Shown: positions 9,881 through 21,044 of the stretch, piece by piece | Numbering within the stretch: position 1 is the first letter of the stretch | Layout of the letters: each line of letters begins with the position of its first letter | DNA from: Grifola frondosa | Lineage: Eukaryota; Basidiomycota; Agaricomycetes; Polyporales; Grifolaceae | Direction: 5' to 3' | Assembly (NCBI GenBank): GCA_001683735.1 | Contig: LUGG01000011.1 | Location: 310,001 to 374,000 of the forward strand | DNA length: 64,000 nucleotides | Notes under the pieces: model-generated | Databases searched by the model: none | What the model saw: only the letters and a program-made list of their open reading frames with translations | Told to the model about the DNA's origin: nothing | Position numbers and translations under genes: made by a program

Positions 9881-12079
9881 ATGACCGACCGAGCGAAGGA
9901 GCACCGTCCAGAGGCACCGCGCAAACGGAGCTGGATAGGCAAGTATGGGGCTTCTTCCAAAGACAAGGAGACCGGGCTGGCTTCTCCAGTCGAGGGACAG
10001 GAGTTGTCTTACGACCGTCCGTACGCTTCTACTCTTGCCCTCGTTGCTACCTCTAGCTCCGTTGGATCGTCATCTGCTAGTAGCGGGCTGCCATTTAGAC
10101 GCACAAATTCGACACAGTCTGTCGGTTCTTCCACTCCTGCGCGACCAGCTACTCCTTTATCATCGAAACAACGCTCTAATTCTTCTACCTCGCTGACCAA
10201 GGAGGGATCCGCTTCACAGAATGCGTTGGAACGCACAACGTCCCAAGAACCAGGCAAGCATCTTGAGAACGCCCGAAATTCCGGCTCGTTCACAAAAATG
10301 TCGCTGAGCTCTATGATGGGTGGTTTCCCATCTCTCTCGCTGAGTCGGGGTGGAAGCGATGATAAGGAGCGCGGTCGGTCGGAGAAGAAAGACAAGGATC
10401 CGCGTGGAATTCGCTCGTCTTCATTCTCTGGGATGCTCGACGAACGTGATCCCTCTGGCTCGCGCACTCGCAGTCAGTCGCCCTTCCGCTTGCGCCGATC
10501 GCGTGCACGCGACCCATCCCCGGCAGTGGAGGCGCTATCGCAGTCTGACGTTGAATCCGACGCGGAGGGCCCACAAATACGCCCACGCAATGCATTTTCA
10601 CTGTCTTCACAGTGGGATGAGGAATCTGGTGACGATACAGAAGAAGAGGAATCCGAGGAGGAATGGAGCGGAGAGGGCGAGCACTTCGACGACGTGACAT
10701 CTCGGAACACAGAGCGCAATGCGCTCACGCCGGCGAATGCGGTCGAACAGGACATCGCTGACGTGCCAGACTATCTTGGAGAGGGTGTGAATGTCGTCGT
10801 GCCGCCGGAGCCATACTTTCCGTCCACGTTGAATTACACTGGAACACGTAACGTGCGCCGACGCAAAAGCACGCGACCGCACGATACGTTACCGCTGGAA
10901 ACGTCGCGGCCTGTTTTCCAGCGCGACCGATGTACCATCACGATTACCCACGGTTACCCCGCACGCGTATTGGAAGAAACAGGGCGGCGGGGCAAGCGAT
11001 ACGTGCTTGCGAGCGATTTGAGCGTGGAGAGTCGATATGCTTTGGAATGGGGTATTGGAACAGTGTTAAGAGACGGTGATGAGATGTACGTGTCCACAAC
11101 TCACCGTTTGGATAATGCTGATTAAATGCTGATTACTTGCAGGCTCATTGTGACGGTTGTCGAGAACGAAGCTAAGGGTGAGTGCATCTGATGTTGCATG
11201 ACAGTCGATTTACCCCGTACCAGTGGACCCCGCTATTCCGAACACCGCCGATAGAGCGACGAAGTTACGCAGTCAGCAGGAGGTGGGTTATCGGCCTTGT
11301 ATATCTCCGCATTGCTTTGGCTTATTGTATCGGAATATAGCGTCAAGCCATGGCGTATATCCTCGTCCGCCAAGCTACAGGTCTCCTCCAACGCACGCAT
11401 CTCAATGTCACCATTTCTTGCCAAGCGTGGCATGCCAAGAACAGTCGACACATGCTTCTTGGTCAGTGATATGATCCAGATGTGCTCATTCTCTCGTACT
11501 GACAACTGCAAGCAGATGTCGTGGATTATGTGGAACCTACAATGCTCATTGTCGGTTCTCGTGGGTTAGGAAATCTGAAAGGGCACGTCCTCAGACCTTG
11601 TCATCGGACTCTCGTCAGCTCATCTTCATTCATCATTCAGCATTCTACTTGGATCGACGTCCCATTATCTCATTCAGGTAAGTATCAAATTGTTGCAAAT
11701 CAGATTTCATCTCATCTGGTCGAAACCGGCATTCATATCTATAGAAATGCTCGGTTCCTGTTATGGTGCGTGTCTCATTAGGCCATGATAGGCTCGGGAT
11801 GCTTATGACGATTTGCAGGTTGCGCGTCGCAGGCTCAAGCGACCCCCGAGGCGGTCCGCCCACCTCGCGACCCACCGTGCACGCGTGTCGCTTGCGCAGG
11901 CCGGCATCGATAGGGTCGCGTCAAAGGTCGACCAGGATGTCGCCGTCATGCGCGATGAGATTTCTAGGGATGATGAGAGGAGAAACCAGGACCCTCAGGA
12001 TGTTGAGGAAGATCCGGAGACAGAAGCAGAGGGCGATGTTCCCACTTCCCTCGGGACCAAGGTGGCGGGTACGGAATGA
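9881..12079 (+). CDS. Universal stress protein (UspA) domain protein
   Basis: A fungal USP-domain protein with a long disordered N-terminus. The ATG at 9881 (MTDRAKEHRPEAPRKRSW) has a good context (accgccATGa); the frame is open further upstream to 9713. A Ser/Thr-rich low-complexity region and an acidic patch (GDDTEEEESEEEW) precede VVPPEPYFPSTLNYTG and the USP fold: RYVLASDLSVESRYALEWG, MLIVTVVENEAK, RQAMAYILVRQATGLLQ, VDYVEPTMLIVGSRGLG, then ILLGSTSHYLIQ and KCSVPVMV. The G-x2-G-x9-G(S/T) ATP-binding signature is complete. The tail is basic then acidic, ending GTKVAGTE. Two splicing features stand out: a GC-AG intron at 11583-11640 and a 21-nt exon at 11745-11765. The two UBA-like exons may be its true 5' end. 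Confidence 0.82.
11583..11640 (+). other. GC-AG intron in the USP gene
   Basis: The conserved reading SRGLGNLKG|ILLGSTSHY requires a donor at AAAGG|gcacgt and an acceptor at cattcag. The nearest GT donor (CAC|gtcctc) puts the next exon in the wrong frame. The intron is 58 nt, matching its GT-AG neighbours. Confidence 0.65.
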
Positions 12080-12350
12080 TAGAGCGCGCCCATACACGAC
12101 GGCTTCGGATTGAAATATAGTGTAATAATTGTTGTAGCATGGCAGTGGAAATATCAGGTATTACATTATTGTATCAATATCTGTACGCAGAAGCGTTGGC
12201 CGTAAATCCCGTCGGAATACAGTAGACGTCGGTGCCATAACTTCAGGTGAAGCTACGAACTCGGTATCTAATGCGACCTGATAGACTTGAGAAAGAGGTC
12301 ATCGGCGCAGAAACGACTCCCAGTACTTGTTTAATCACAACCCAAACATC

Positions 12351-15300
12351 CTAACCTTGTTTGGATCGCGGCGAGGTATCTTCTTCCGCAGGTGAAATAT
12401 TTGACGATAGGGAATCGTCCGTCTTTTCGCTAGAGTGAGATTTATCCGCGGCTACGGCCTCTGCGGATCCTGATGTTGAAGGCTCCGATGCGGAGGTTCC
12501 TACATCATGTACTTGGCCGGCTTCCGATCCGTTTGTAGATGCAGCCTCTTGCACTGTCTCCACTTGTACTACTGTCGCTTCCTCAGGAGCAGCCTCGTCT
12601 ATCTTTGTCTTTATTATGGTCTCCGTACTCGAGTCTTCGCGAACAGTATCTGATGCATCCGTCGAGGTTTCCAGAGCAGTTTCTGCTAGGGTAGCTTCCG
12701 TTTCGCTTGTGGTCTTGCCTTCAACAGTCTCTGCTTCAACTTGACTGAGTGTCGTGCCCTCCGGAGTAGCTTCAGCTTCAATCGCCGTCGCTTGCTCATG
12801 AGCAGACTCCGCATCATTGAGATCAGGATAGGATGCGCTCGGCTGCGAGCCTGCTGGCGGGGTGGCGGGAGGGAAGAAGGGCTTCTTAGGTTCGACAGCT
12901 AACTTCTCCAGTACCGCTGTATCGATGTACTCCCCGTGTTCGGATATCTCGTTAAACACTTCACCGGAGGGAAGCCGAGCAATCATCAACTGTCGGTTGA
13001 AAGCAAACTGCCGTCGGCGCCGGATCTCTGCATAATCCAGGTTTGCTCGCCCGATGACGTACCGCACCGACCCTGAAAGTGTACATGGTCAAAGTCGGAG
13101 TAGCTCTAGGTAATATAGCCTTTGCTTACAGGGTTTTTCACATCACGTACAATGTGGTGCCCAGAAATGCGTTCGCCGCTTGTGAAATTGAAGAACTCCA
13201 CGTTCAGTTGAACAATCGGCTTCTCCTCATCCTCGGGCCATTCCTCAGGCTCGACCCAGACGTGCATCATGCCAAACTTCCTGGTCTCCCAAGTACACCT
13301 GACGGTCTTACAACGTGTCAGATGATTTTGCTGTTGTAAATTAATGAGATCGGTCCCGTACCCGTTCTGGGAAGCACTCAGTGACTTCCTTTGTTATGAT
13401 CTCCAGGAGACCAATGCATTTCTCGAAGACACGGTCGCCGGCGTCCGCGCTGCCGTAAAGACGCGCTTCCATGTCCGCAAGTGGAATGTATTGAAATCCG
13501 AAGATTTCCGCCGTGTTGTGGTATGCAACTAGCACGCCGTCCATGTTTCCGATGCGAACCTGGAAGCTAGAAAGTTGGAGGTCAATTGTATGTCAGACGC
13601 CACCGAATTAGAGATTAGCATACCTGTACTTCAAGAAAGCAGAGCGAATCAGATCATAATACTCCTTCTCGAAACTCTCCTTTTCGCCAGTGAGATGTCG
13701 AATCTTGTAATCAGTGTAATTCTGTGGAAACGATAGATTGGAAGTTGAGTAATAAAGGACACTGTTCTGAACAAGTGTGCTTACAGCGTAGTTATATACA
13801 TCGTATCGGATTGGCACCGCAGCACGAGTCTTGAGGTCGAAGATGCCAGTGCCAGGAAGGCGATGTTCCACGCAATCTAGCTGGGATCGCGTCACGAATT
13901 GACCACACTATCGCAAAGAGGATATGAGCGATAGAGTTCATGCCATGGATAGCATGCAATGTACTTTTGCGTAGCGGTATGGTTCTCTTTTCTCTTAGGC
14001 AGCTCTGGTGGCGGAGAACTTTTTAACAGCGAGTTGAACTCTTCCTCTGTATGAGTGAAGTACTTCTCCAGCATAGTACCCTGCATATCATATCGATCAA
14101 CGTGCCTGTGCCATCATAGGAGACAGAACCAACCATCCATGTCAGTATGATTTCCTGATGTATGCCACGATATGAAGAGTCGGAATCAGTGGAGTAAACA
14201 CCGTCGCGATACTTGAGCATGACGGACACAGGCATGCGTTGGCCAGGCGTGAAGCCTCTTGGCTACCGAAGGTCAATTCCGTGGTTACAAATGACAAATT
14301 TACGAAGACATACCGCGTGTTTAAAGCTCCGACTGAGCGATCCCAGGTTCACAAGCTTTTCGCCAGATAGCGACAAGTATATCTGAGACAACAGGCCTGT
14401 CAAAGAAGAGGTCGAGCCAGTGAATTTGCATTTTTCTCGTTTCGCCAGCGCCCACAAATCCTGAACGGAGCACGGGTTAGATAGAGCGACTAGTGATGGT
14501 AATGCGCGAACCGACATTGTCCTGAGAGCTGGGAATGAAGCCTGTCACTCGGTCAAATGCGAAGTCTTCAACCTTCGGTATCTTCTCCATCCGTTTAGGA
14601 AAGTTGTATACCGAAGTCCTGGGGTCTTTCATCCAATGCACGCCTGGACTGTAGACATGATATCTTGTTATGGATGCGCAACGAACAACAGTGATGAGCG
14701 CACTTGAACAACACACGATTTAGTCCGTTCTTCAACGTTGGGATTGGACTTTGCTCAGATAGAGGTTTTAAATCTAAGAACCAGCTGAAAGACCGCTCGT
14801 GATGTGGTGCTATTGGCCCTACCTTTGAGAATGTGTCTCTGAGACTGCAGAAGCCATCCCTCGACCTTGTACGTGTACTTGAAAGGCTCCGTTGCCTTAT
14901 ATTTGCGCTTAGCAGTCTTTTTTTGGGGGAGCTCCTCTGAAAGTTCTATGCAAAAGAATCCAGCCCAGAAACAGAGGTCCAAAGTTCGAATAACTTTACC
15001 ATCGAGTATTACTTTGTTTTTAGGCATCCGCACCGGTGGAAGGATCTTTTTGATTATTTTGTCCTTACTATTGTCCTTCTTTTCCTTTTTCTTCTTCTTG
15101 CTCTTTGGGTTTGCATTCAGCGTAGCTTGCTTCTGTTTCATTTGCAAAGAACCATGCAATAAAAATTAGTAGTCAGTTTACTTGTTTGAATATAATATCT
15201 TACGGCCTCATCAGGCGACTCCAGTTCCTCTTCGAGTAAGGATATCGGTGATTCAGGATCATCCCGGCCACTGTGTTGCGCTGTGCGTTGACAGCTATGA

Positions 15301-15549
15301 CTTTCAGCATCAACATTTGATCAAAGACCACTCACGCACGAGACCTGCTGAGGTCGAAGAGTTGGCAGTTATTTGCTCTGCACTATGCAGTAGACTGTCC
15401 AGGTTCTGCACGAAGTCTGGTTTCGTTTCGGAAGGCTCCGCTGCATGCTCACCCGACGCAGAGGTAAGAGGGCGACGAAGAATCGAATGTGTTGTAAAAT
15501 CCTTCGGTTGACGCAGAATCCTTCGGGATAGACGACATGACGGACGCAT
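12351..15549 (-). CDS. PET127: Pet127-like mitochondrial RNA-processing protein
   Basis: A homologue of yeast Pet127, a mitochondrial membrane-associated protein needed for 5' processing and turnover of mitochondrial RNAs and distantly related to PD-(D/E)XK nucleases. The first exon (ATG at 15549, MRPSCRLSRRILRQPKDF) is Arg-rich and acid-poor, like a mitochondrial presequence. Family blocks in order: GVHWMKDPRTSVYNFP, VEDFAFDRVTGFIPSSQD, FTGSTSSLTGLLSQIY, FTPGQRMPVSVMLKYRDGVY, GTMLEKYFT, VTRSQLDCVEHRLPGTG, IFDLKTRAAVPIRYDVYNYA, SFEKEYYDLIRSAFLKY, RIGNMDGVLVAYHNTAEIFG and KPIVQLNVEFFNF. About ten introns are present. The C-terminal exon adds about 170 residues of Thr/Glu/Ala-rich acidic sequence ending at 12351. 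It is convergent with the USP gene. I see no frame damage. Confidence 0.85.
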
Positions 15550-15950
15550 GAGACACGCTTAGACACTGTACGTCAAGCAGGAGACGACCTCTAAGGAAGA
15601 TTATGCGCACTTATATGACCACTGAACCGAATATAAGCCAGAGACAGATAGCACTAAAGCAATCCTACCCAGAGGGATTAATTTAAAAGCGATAGACTTT
15701 GTGACGGTGGTGGACAAGCAACACCACTGCCACCTCGTCGCAGAATTCGGCGGACATCTCGATCGTGCGGAAATTTCCGGCACGTGACCGTACTCTGTAG
15801 AGGCGCCAAACGGTTGGTCCACTGAGCACTCCTTTGCAAGCGCGGTCCTTCGTATTGAAGACTAACATCTTAACTTGGGGGTTAGACGGCGTTCTCCGCG
15901 CGCCTGATCCGATTCCCCTTGAGAGTCCACTGTGCTCGAATTGAAGCTAG

Positions 15951-16276
15951 TGTCAGCATGCTGTTTGCTTGTAAGAGAAAAAAGCTGCCACCACGTAGTA
16001 TATCTCGATGTCGATTTTTTTACCACAGATTGCTAGACAGCCAAAGACAAATCACACAATAAACTCGTTTCGAACTTCCGCATATCCGCGAACATTGCGG
16101 CTACTCACATGTCAGCACGCTGTTTGCTTGTAAGAGAAAAAAGCTGCCACCATGCAGTGTACCTCGATGTCGATTTTCTTGCCACAGATCGCTAGACAGC
16201 CAAAGACAAATCACACAGCAAACTCGTTTCGAATTTCCGCATATCCGCCACCCATCCGAACATTGCGGCTACTCAC
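15951..16276. repeat. Direct tandem duplication, 158 and 167 bp
   Basis: Copy 1 is 15951-16108 and copy 2 is 16110-16276. Both begin TGTCAGCA(T/C)GCTGTTTGCT and end GCGGCTACTCAC. Aligned by eye they differ by one 9-nt insertion in copy 2 and 11 substitutions, all of them transitions. No conserved frame runs through them. They lie between the divergent PET127 and ARL8 genes and may carry regulatory sites. The flanks on both sides repeat GCACGTGACCGT (15779 and 16337). Confidence 0.85.
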
Positions 16277-17107
16277 GTTCCGATTCCGCCCGAATCGGCT
16301 TAAGATACGGTGAATACAAGTTTTCTGAGCTCAGTGGCACGTGACCGTGCGACTGAGGAGCGGTTTCCTTATACGGCCGGGTGAGAGGAATCCATCATGT
16401 GATCGTGCTCTCTAGATGCGGCTCATGGTGTTTCTAGACGCATCTTGTTTTCAACCGTGGGGAGGGAAGTACTTTATAAACAACGGTGGGTGTGAATGGT
16501 GGGGCAATGAGAACAACAAGAATTGGGAGGAATGGGGTATGCAGCTGCAGCTGGTCCGCATTGACCTGCTATATGTGCAACCAGATCATCTGTCCGGGGG
16601 GGGGGGGGGGGCATGTGCCGGCGCACATGAGAAGATTTGCGATGACGACGTTGGTAGGAGGGTGGCTGGCACGTGTATACATAATGCCTCGACATCCACA
16701 TATGTAGCTCTTCTGCACCACATGAGCTGGTTTTAGTTACATGTTCAGGTCATAATGACAACCTTGTACAACGTGAACCGGGAATGGGAAAACTATGTCG
16801 TGGGCTAAACACGGCAGTGACAAAGGGTGTTATTGGGAAGAATTGCGCCCGATGCCACAGGACATTTACATTACAGCACGTGAGCAAACGCAGTGGCAAA
16901 GATCATGGGCGGATGCGGAATCGGACCCGGGCGGGCGGAGCAGCGCCGACTACTCACAAGTGTGTTTTGGGGAAAGATCGGTGCAACGAATGTCACGTGG
17001 CCCCACCAAACATCTGCAGTCTCATAAACCGATTCCAGGGGGAATCGGAACGACTGCCCCATTATCATCAGCGTATACTAGCTGTGCAGTTGACGAAGTT
17101 GCGCCTT
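16277..17107. other. Intergenic region upstream of ARL8, with a G16 run
   Basis: This holds the upstream region of the ARL8 gene. It contains a run of 16 G at 16596-16611. Several short frames are open but none looks like a known protein. Confidence 0.4.
16596..16611 (+). repeat. Poly-G tract (G16)
   Basis: Sixteen consecutive G, the longest single-base run I noticed in the window. Confidence 0.9.
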
Positions 17108-18264
17108 ATGGTATCCTTCTTTACATCACTGTTTCAGTGGTTCAGTGGGTATGATTTGTCCGCCGTCATTTGAGCAACAACTTGACTCTTGTTCACGGCA
17201 CTCTCAGTATTTTTTTCTCTAAGACCGCCGAGATATCTATCATAGGATTACAGGTACGCATTATACTAGTGTTTAACTGTGTGTGCAGCTCACTCGCAAA
17301 AAGGCTTCAGGCAAGACATCGTTTGTCCATGTACTAGGATCGGGTCAGGTATGCTGCGCTTTTGCTTGATAGAATCATAAACCGAATGACACGGACTTGT
17401 ACGGATAGTGGAGCGAAGATGTGGTTCCTACTGTGGCTTTCAATTTGAGGAAGGTCAGAAAGGGAAATGTCACATTGAAGATCTGGGACGTTGCTGGTGT
17501 GTCTGGTTATCCACATTGGCTACGGTATTCTTATGCGGTTGTTATAGGTCAGCCAAGGTATCGATCAATATGGGAGCGTTATTGCAACGGAGTGGATGCA
17601 GTTGTGTGAGTCTCGGTCGACTCAATGTCATGGAGCTTTTCTCATTCTCATGGCATCAGGTTTGTGGTGGATTCTGCGGATGTGCGCCCCGTTTTCATAA
17701 GCCGGCGGCCTTCGCTAAGAATTTGTTTATCGACGCAAAGAGAAGTTTAAGACCGCTCGCTTTGAGCTCCATCAACTTCTTGCACAGCCCAGCTTACACG
17801 GAGTTCCATTGTTGGTTGTAAGTTAATGCAAGGGATCCAATGCTGCGTGGCGGACTGACCTGTTGGGCAGCTTGGGAACAAGAATGATCTTGAAGGACAC
17901 GCCTCTGTCAATGACTTGATTAAAGCTTTGTGAGTGTTACGCCGTGGTTATATATTCTACGCGCTAAGTTGTCACAGGGAGTTGGACAAAATACAAAACA
18001 GACCAGTCTCCGTACGTTTGTTCGCAATTTAATACAGTAATCGATATCTAATAATAACTTCATTTGGGGCTCGTAGTGCTACTCGGTACGTTGAACCAAA
18101 GGCTTCTCAGAACATTAATTATTGACTAGATCTCGCCGGAAGTGCTCGATGAAGAGTCAGCACAACTTGTGAGTCATCGTCATCTTGTCACGAATGCAAT
18201 ATATCGTACCGACGACCACTTCAGGGATATAGTTCTTCAATGGTTAGCGGGGCGAAGTCATTGA
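17108..18264 (+). CDS. ARL8: ARL8-type small GTPase
   Basis: An Arf-like GTPase of the ARL8 branch, which acts at the lysosome/vacuole membrane in positioning and fusion. Splicing all exons gives [29 protein letters not shown], the P-loop (GLQ)[31 protein letters not shown] with the switch-I Thr, [18 protein letters not shown] (switch II), [45 protein letters not shown] (the NKxD motif), [19 protein letters not shown], then [16 protein letters not shown]. The aromatic-rich N-terminus lacks the Gly2 myristoylation site, as in ARL8. Ten or so very short exons are needed, including one of 9 nt (TGCTACTCG), with phases that give the exact family length. Stop: TGA at 18262. Confidence 0.85.
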
Positions 18265-18388
18265 TATACATACTTCTTACGCATTATTTCTTGGGGACAT
18301 TTTCTATATCTCATATTTTGGAGGTTGTATACCACCTTGCGGATCTCATTCGTTGTATAGAAATAGCATACTGTTTTGAATCTAAATA

Positions 18389-19579
18389 TCAGTCCGTGTC
18401 CATGTGGTCACCGCTCTCGGCCTCCTCTCTCGCCTGTTCCTGGATCGCTCGCAGGAACGCTTCGATACCTGTACCCGCCTCCTCAGGCAGCCCCAAACCC
18501 CTGACTAACCCACCGAGAAGGCCGGTCCGTAGCGCCTGGTCAAAGTTCCGTACTGCCGCGCGAACTGCGGTGACGCGATAATGCGATGGAGTGCCTCTTG
18601 TGAGGGGGTGTGGGCAGGTCGGGAGGAAGATATGGGAAAAGCGCGTGGATCAGCTCGGGGTGTGAGGTGAAAACGGCGTCAAGTTAGCAGGGCTCAGGAT
18701 GTCAGTTAAAGAGAGCTCTGGATATGGTTTTTAGTAAAAGGAGAGCCAAGTAAATTGAATTGTGTATACCTGGCTGACTTGGAACCGAAGAGCCCATGGA
18801 TGCGACAATAGACTGAAGTTGTGCTAGTTGTTCCGAAGTGGGGGGTATCCGGCAGTGCCAGCAGCAGGTTGAGTCCTGGTGAGGGTCACGCTGTTAGGTA
18901 CCAGCAAACGAACGAAACGCCGTAAATAACTCACAAGCCCGACGGTTGAGCCGGCGTCGGCGCAGGAACGGCAGTAGACGGGGAAGGAATAACAGTGGTT
19001 GCTGACGTTGAGGGTCCCGCATTCTGGCTGGGATTGTATCCCTCCGCATACCATATTGGAATGATGCTAGGGTCGATCAGCAAACGGTTCACATTCCCGA
19101 CGAATTCTTCGTCTCTGCTGGGGTTAGCATCCTGGTACGTCGTGAGCAAGATATTCCACGACAGACTGGAAGTAAAGTACCTGCATCCAGAACTATAAAT
19201 TTTGAGCATAACGATAGAGACTAGGAGGTCAAAAGGAAACATACGAAATGTCTCTGGTTGGACGAAGAACTTGAGGACGTATGCCTGCCCCACGCGGACT
19301 GTTCCACCTTCACAAACGTCGCGTCCGATGGAAATAAAAAAGATCCTACATCAGAAAGATGAGGCGTCAGGTCAACTCTGGGAACTGGAGAACGTAGCCA
19401 CAGCATACCTCTTCCACCTCATGAGTGGTTCTGTTCTTCCAGATGAAATGGAGAAGCCCGTCGTCTCCATTCTGCAATACAATCGCTCCCTTTGTCGGAT
19501 TGGCATCAATGAAGTTTGTCCCTTCGCGTCGGAATGCGCGACCGGCTTTGAATGCAATGCGAATATCAGTGTCAGACAT
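18389..19579 (-). CDS. RPN13: Proteasomal ubiquitin receptor Rpn13/ADRM1 (frame broken several times)
   Basis: This is Rpn13, which binds ubiquitin and Rpn2 through an N-terminal Pru domain and recruits the deubiquitinase UCH37 through a C-terminal DEUBAD domain. Start: ATG at 19579, reading MSDTDIRIAFKAGRAF, GAIVLQNGDDGLLHFIWKN, then LFPSDATFVKVEQSAWGR, SSSNQRHF and DANPSRDEEFVGNVNRLL. A Pro/Thr linker leads to TSEQLAQLQSIVASMGS. DEUBAD pieces follow: HPELIHALFPYLPPDLP, EALHRIIASPQFAR and VRNFDQALRTGLLGGLV, ending AESGDHMDTD with TGA at 18389. The conserved pieces are in different frames. Likely missing bases are in the G6 at 18840-18845, the A4 at 18670-18673, near 18555 and 18597, and a compensated pair near 19266-19291. 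Either local sequence quality is poor or the gene is damaged. Confidence 0.82.
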
Positions 19580-19726
19580 GGTGGACGAAGGCGAGACGAG
19601 GACGCGTCACCCGTCGCGCGACGCGTTCCAAAAGCGCTTATGCTCCCTGTCTTTCACTACGTGAGCCATAGTATATTCTGAATCTATATATCTCACTGAT
19701 CTCTCAGAAATAGCTGTATAGACGAC

Positions 19727-20812
19727 ATGACTACGTTTCTCCCCCCAGAGATCATAAGCAAAATCTTCGAGCATGCATATTACGACGCAGGGACACCAGA
19801 CCAGAAGACCTTGACCGTATGCTCCTTAGTCTCAGTAACTTGGACCGAACCTGCGCAGCGACTCCTCTTCCGCTATGTCGATCTCTCATTTGATCACGGA
19901 CGCAGAAATGTCTCCGTTGAAAGTTTCATCTTAGCGACTGATCCTGCCTCTGAGCATGGTCACAGGTTGGGGAGCTACGTCCGAACACTCGTTGTCGATA
20001 TCAGACCGGATGAAGCTGCTTTCAAGCCACATACAGCCACGGACTTCGTGCAGGTGGTGTCTCATTGTCCACGGTTGTATGAGGTCGTTCTTCGTATGTT
20101 GGGAGTCCATGACTTCGACGAAAAGACGATGAACGAGCTACGATGTCTTACACATCGATCACGTCCGATATCCATTCGGGCGTTGAGCCTCCTCACATGC
20201 GGTGTGCAGTCACCCATTTTGTACCAGCTTCTCGAGGTATGGCCCACCGTTGAATTCCTTCGACTAGGCACAGAGATTGCTGCATCACCGCCTTCACGTC
20301 CGGCGAACTTCAAGTTGTACGAACTAACCCTGTTTCGAACTCCCGCCCAAGAAATTCTTGAGTGGCTCCTCTCTGCATCGGAGACGTCACTGGAAATTGT
20401 CCATTTCAGGGATCTTCCAGGTCCGGAGTCCAATGGCATGCTCGCTATCCATGGTCCCCGTCTTCGCTCTCTTCGGCTTATGCATTACAGTCTTCGTGCT
20501 GCGGCAATAATCAGATACTGTCCTAATCTAGAGGAACTCATACTCTTCCAGTTATCCACCTATTTAGAGCTGGCACACCTTCCAGCCAGCCTCGAGCACC
20601 TGAGCTTCCCCAATCTCACATGGCCCTCCTTCGCATCTCTCGATTCAGTCGTCAGGGCTATCGATACATTACCCCGACTTCGCATCGTCACTTGTGACCC
20701 TACCGCAGCAATCCATCCAGGATATTTCTCTGCTTTGCAGAATAAATGCCAAGACAGGAACATCGAACTCCTTGCCAACACGTTGCCTTTTCGGACGGTG
20801 CGCCTTTCATAA
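19727..20812 (+). CDS. F-box-like domain protein (361 aa, single exon)
   Basis: An uninterrupted 361-residue frame starts at ATG 19727. The N-terminal block LPPEIISKIFEHAYYD followed by VCSLVSVTWTEPAQRLLFR is the F-box-like pattern common in mushroom genomes; it would dock Skp1 in an SCF ubiquitin ligase. The rest has leucine-rich, LRR-like strands (PNLEELILFQL, LEHLSFPNLTWP, LPRLRIVTCDP) expected of the substrate-binding part. The substrate is unknown. Being intronless among intron-rich genes fits a fast-expanding family. It is convergent with the SCOC-like gene. Confidence 0.75.
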   Translation: MTTFLPPEIISKIFEHAYYDAGTPDQKTLTVCSLVSVTWTEPAQRLLFRYVDLSFDHGRRNVSVESFILATDPASEHGHRLGSYVRTLVVDIRPDEAAFKPHTATDFVQVVSHCPRLYEVVLRMLGVHDFDEKTMNELRCLTHRSRPISIRALSLLTCGVQSPILYQLLEVWPTVEFLRLGTEIAASPPSRPANFKLYELTLFRTPAQEILEWLLSASETSLEIVHFRDLPGPESNGMLAIHGPRLRSLRLMHYSLRAAAIIRYCPNLEELILFQLSTYLELAHLPASLEHLSFPNLTWPSFASLDSVVRAIDTLPRLRIVTCDPTAAIHPGYFSALQNKCQDRNIELLANTLPFRTVRLS

Positions 20813-21044
20813 TTGTATTTACTGTTGCTTTTACTTATCGAAGACATGTACAGAGAGATGACCCGGTTCGTGTGCATCGTTTCCCCAGACGCAAATCTGT
20901 ATCAAACTTCTCTTTGATGAATTAAATGGCATCGTATGTGTTTCGAGAACCCGGGTAATATTATAATATGATGTTTCCAATGGCCGTGTAAAAGTACAAA
21001 TCGTTCTATTTCACAGCCGCGCATAGAACCGTCCAGTCAGTTAA

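Noticed and set aside
16416..17173. Open frames of 100-129 codons around the G16 run and before ARL8
   Set aside because: Composition and length fit chance, no family motif is visible, and the ARL8 first exon with correct splice phases explains the only coding signal at the right end.
17108..18264. ARL8 as a broken pseudogene
   Set aside because: At first the C-terminal frames seemed shifted, but an acceptor at ccggaag (about 18143) and a 9-nt exon give the exact family length with all G motifs intact.
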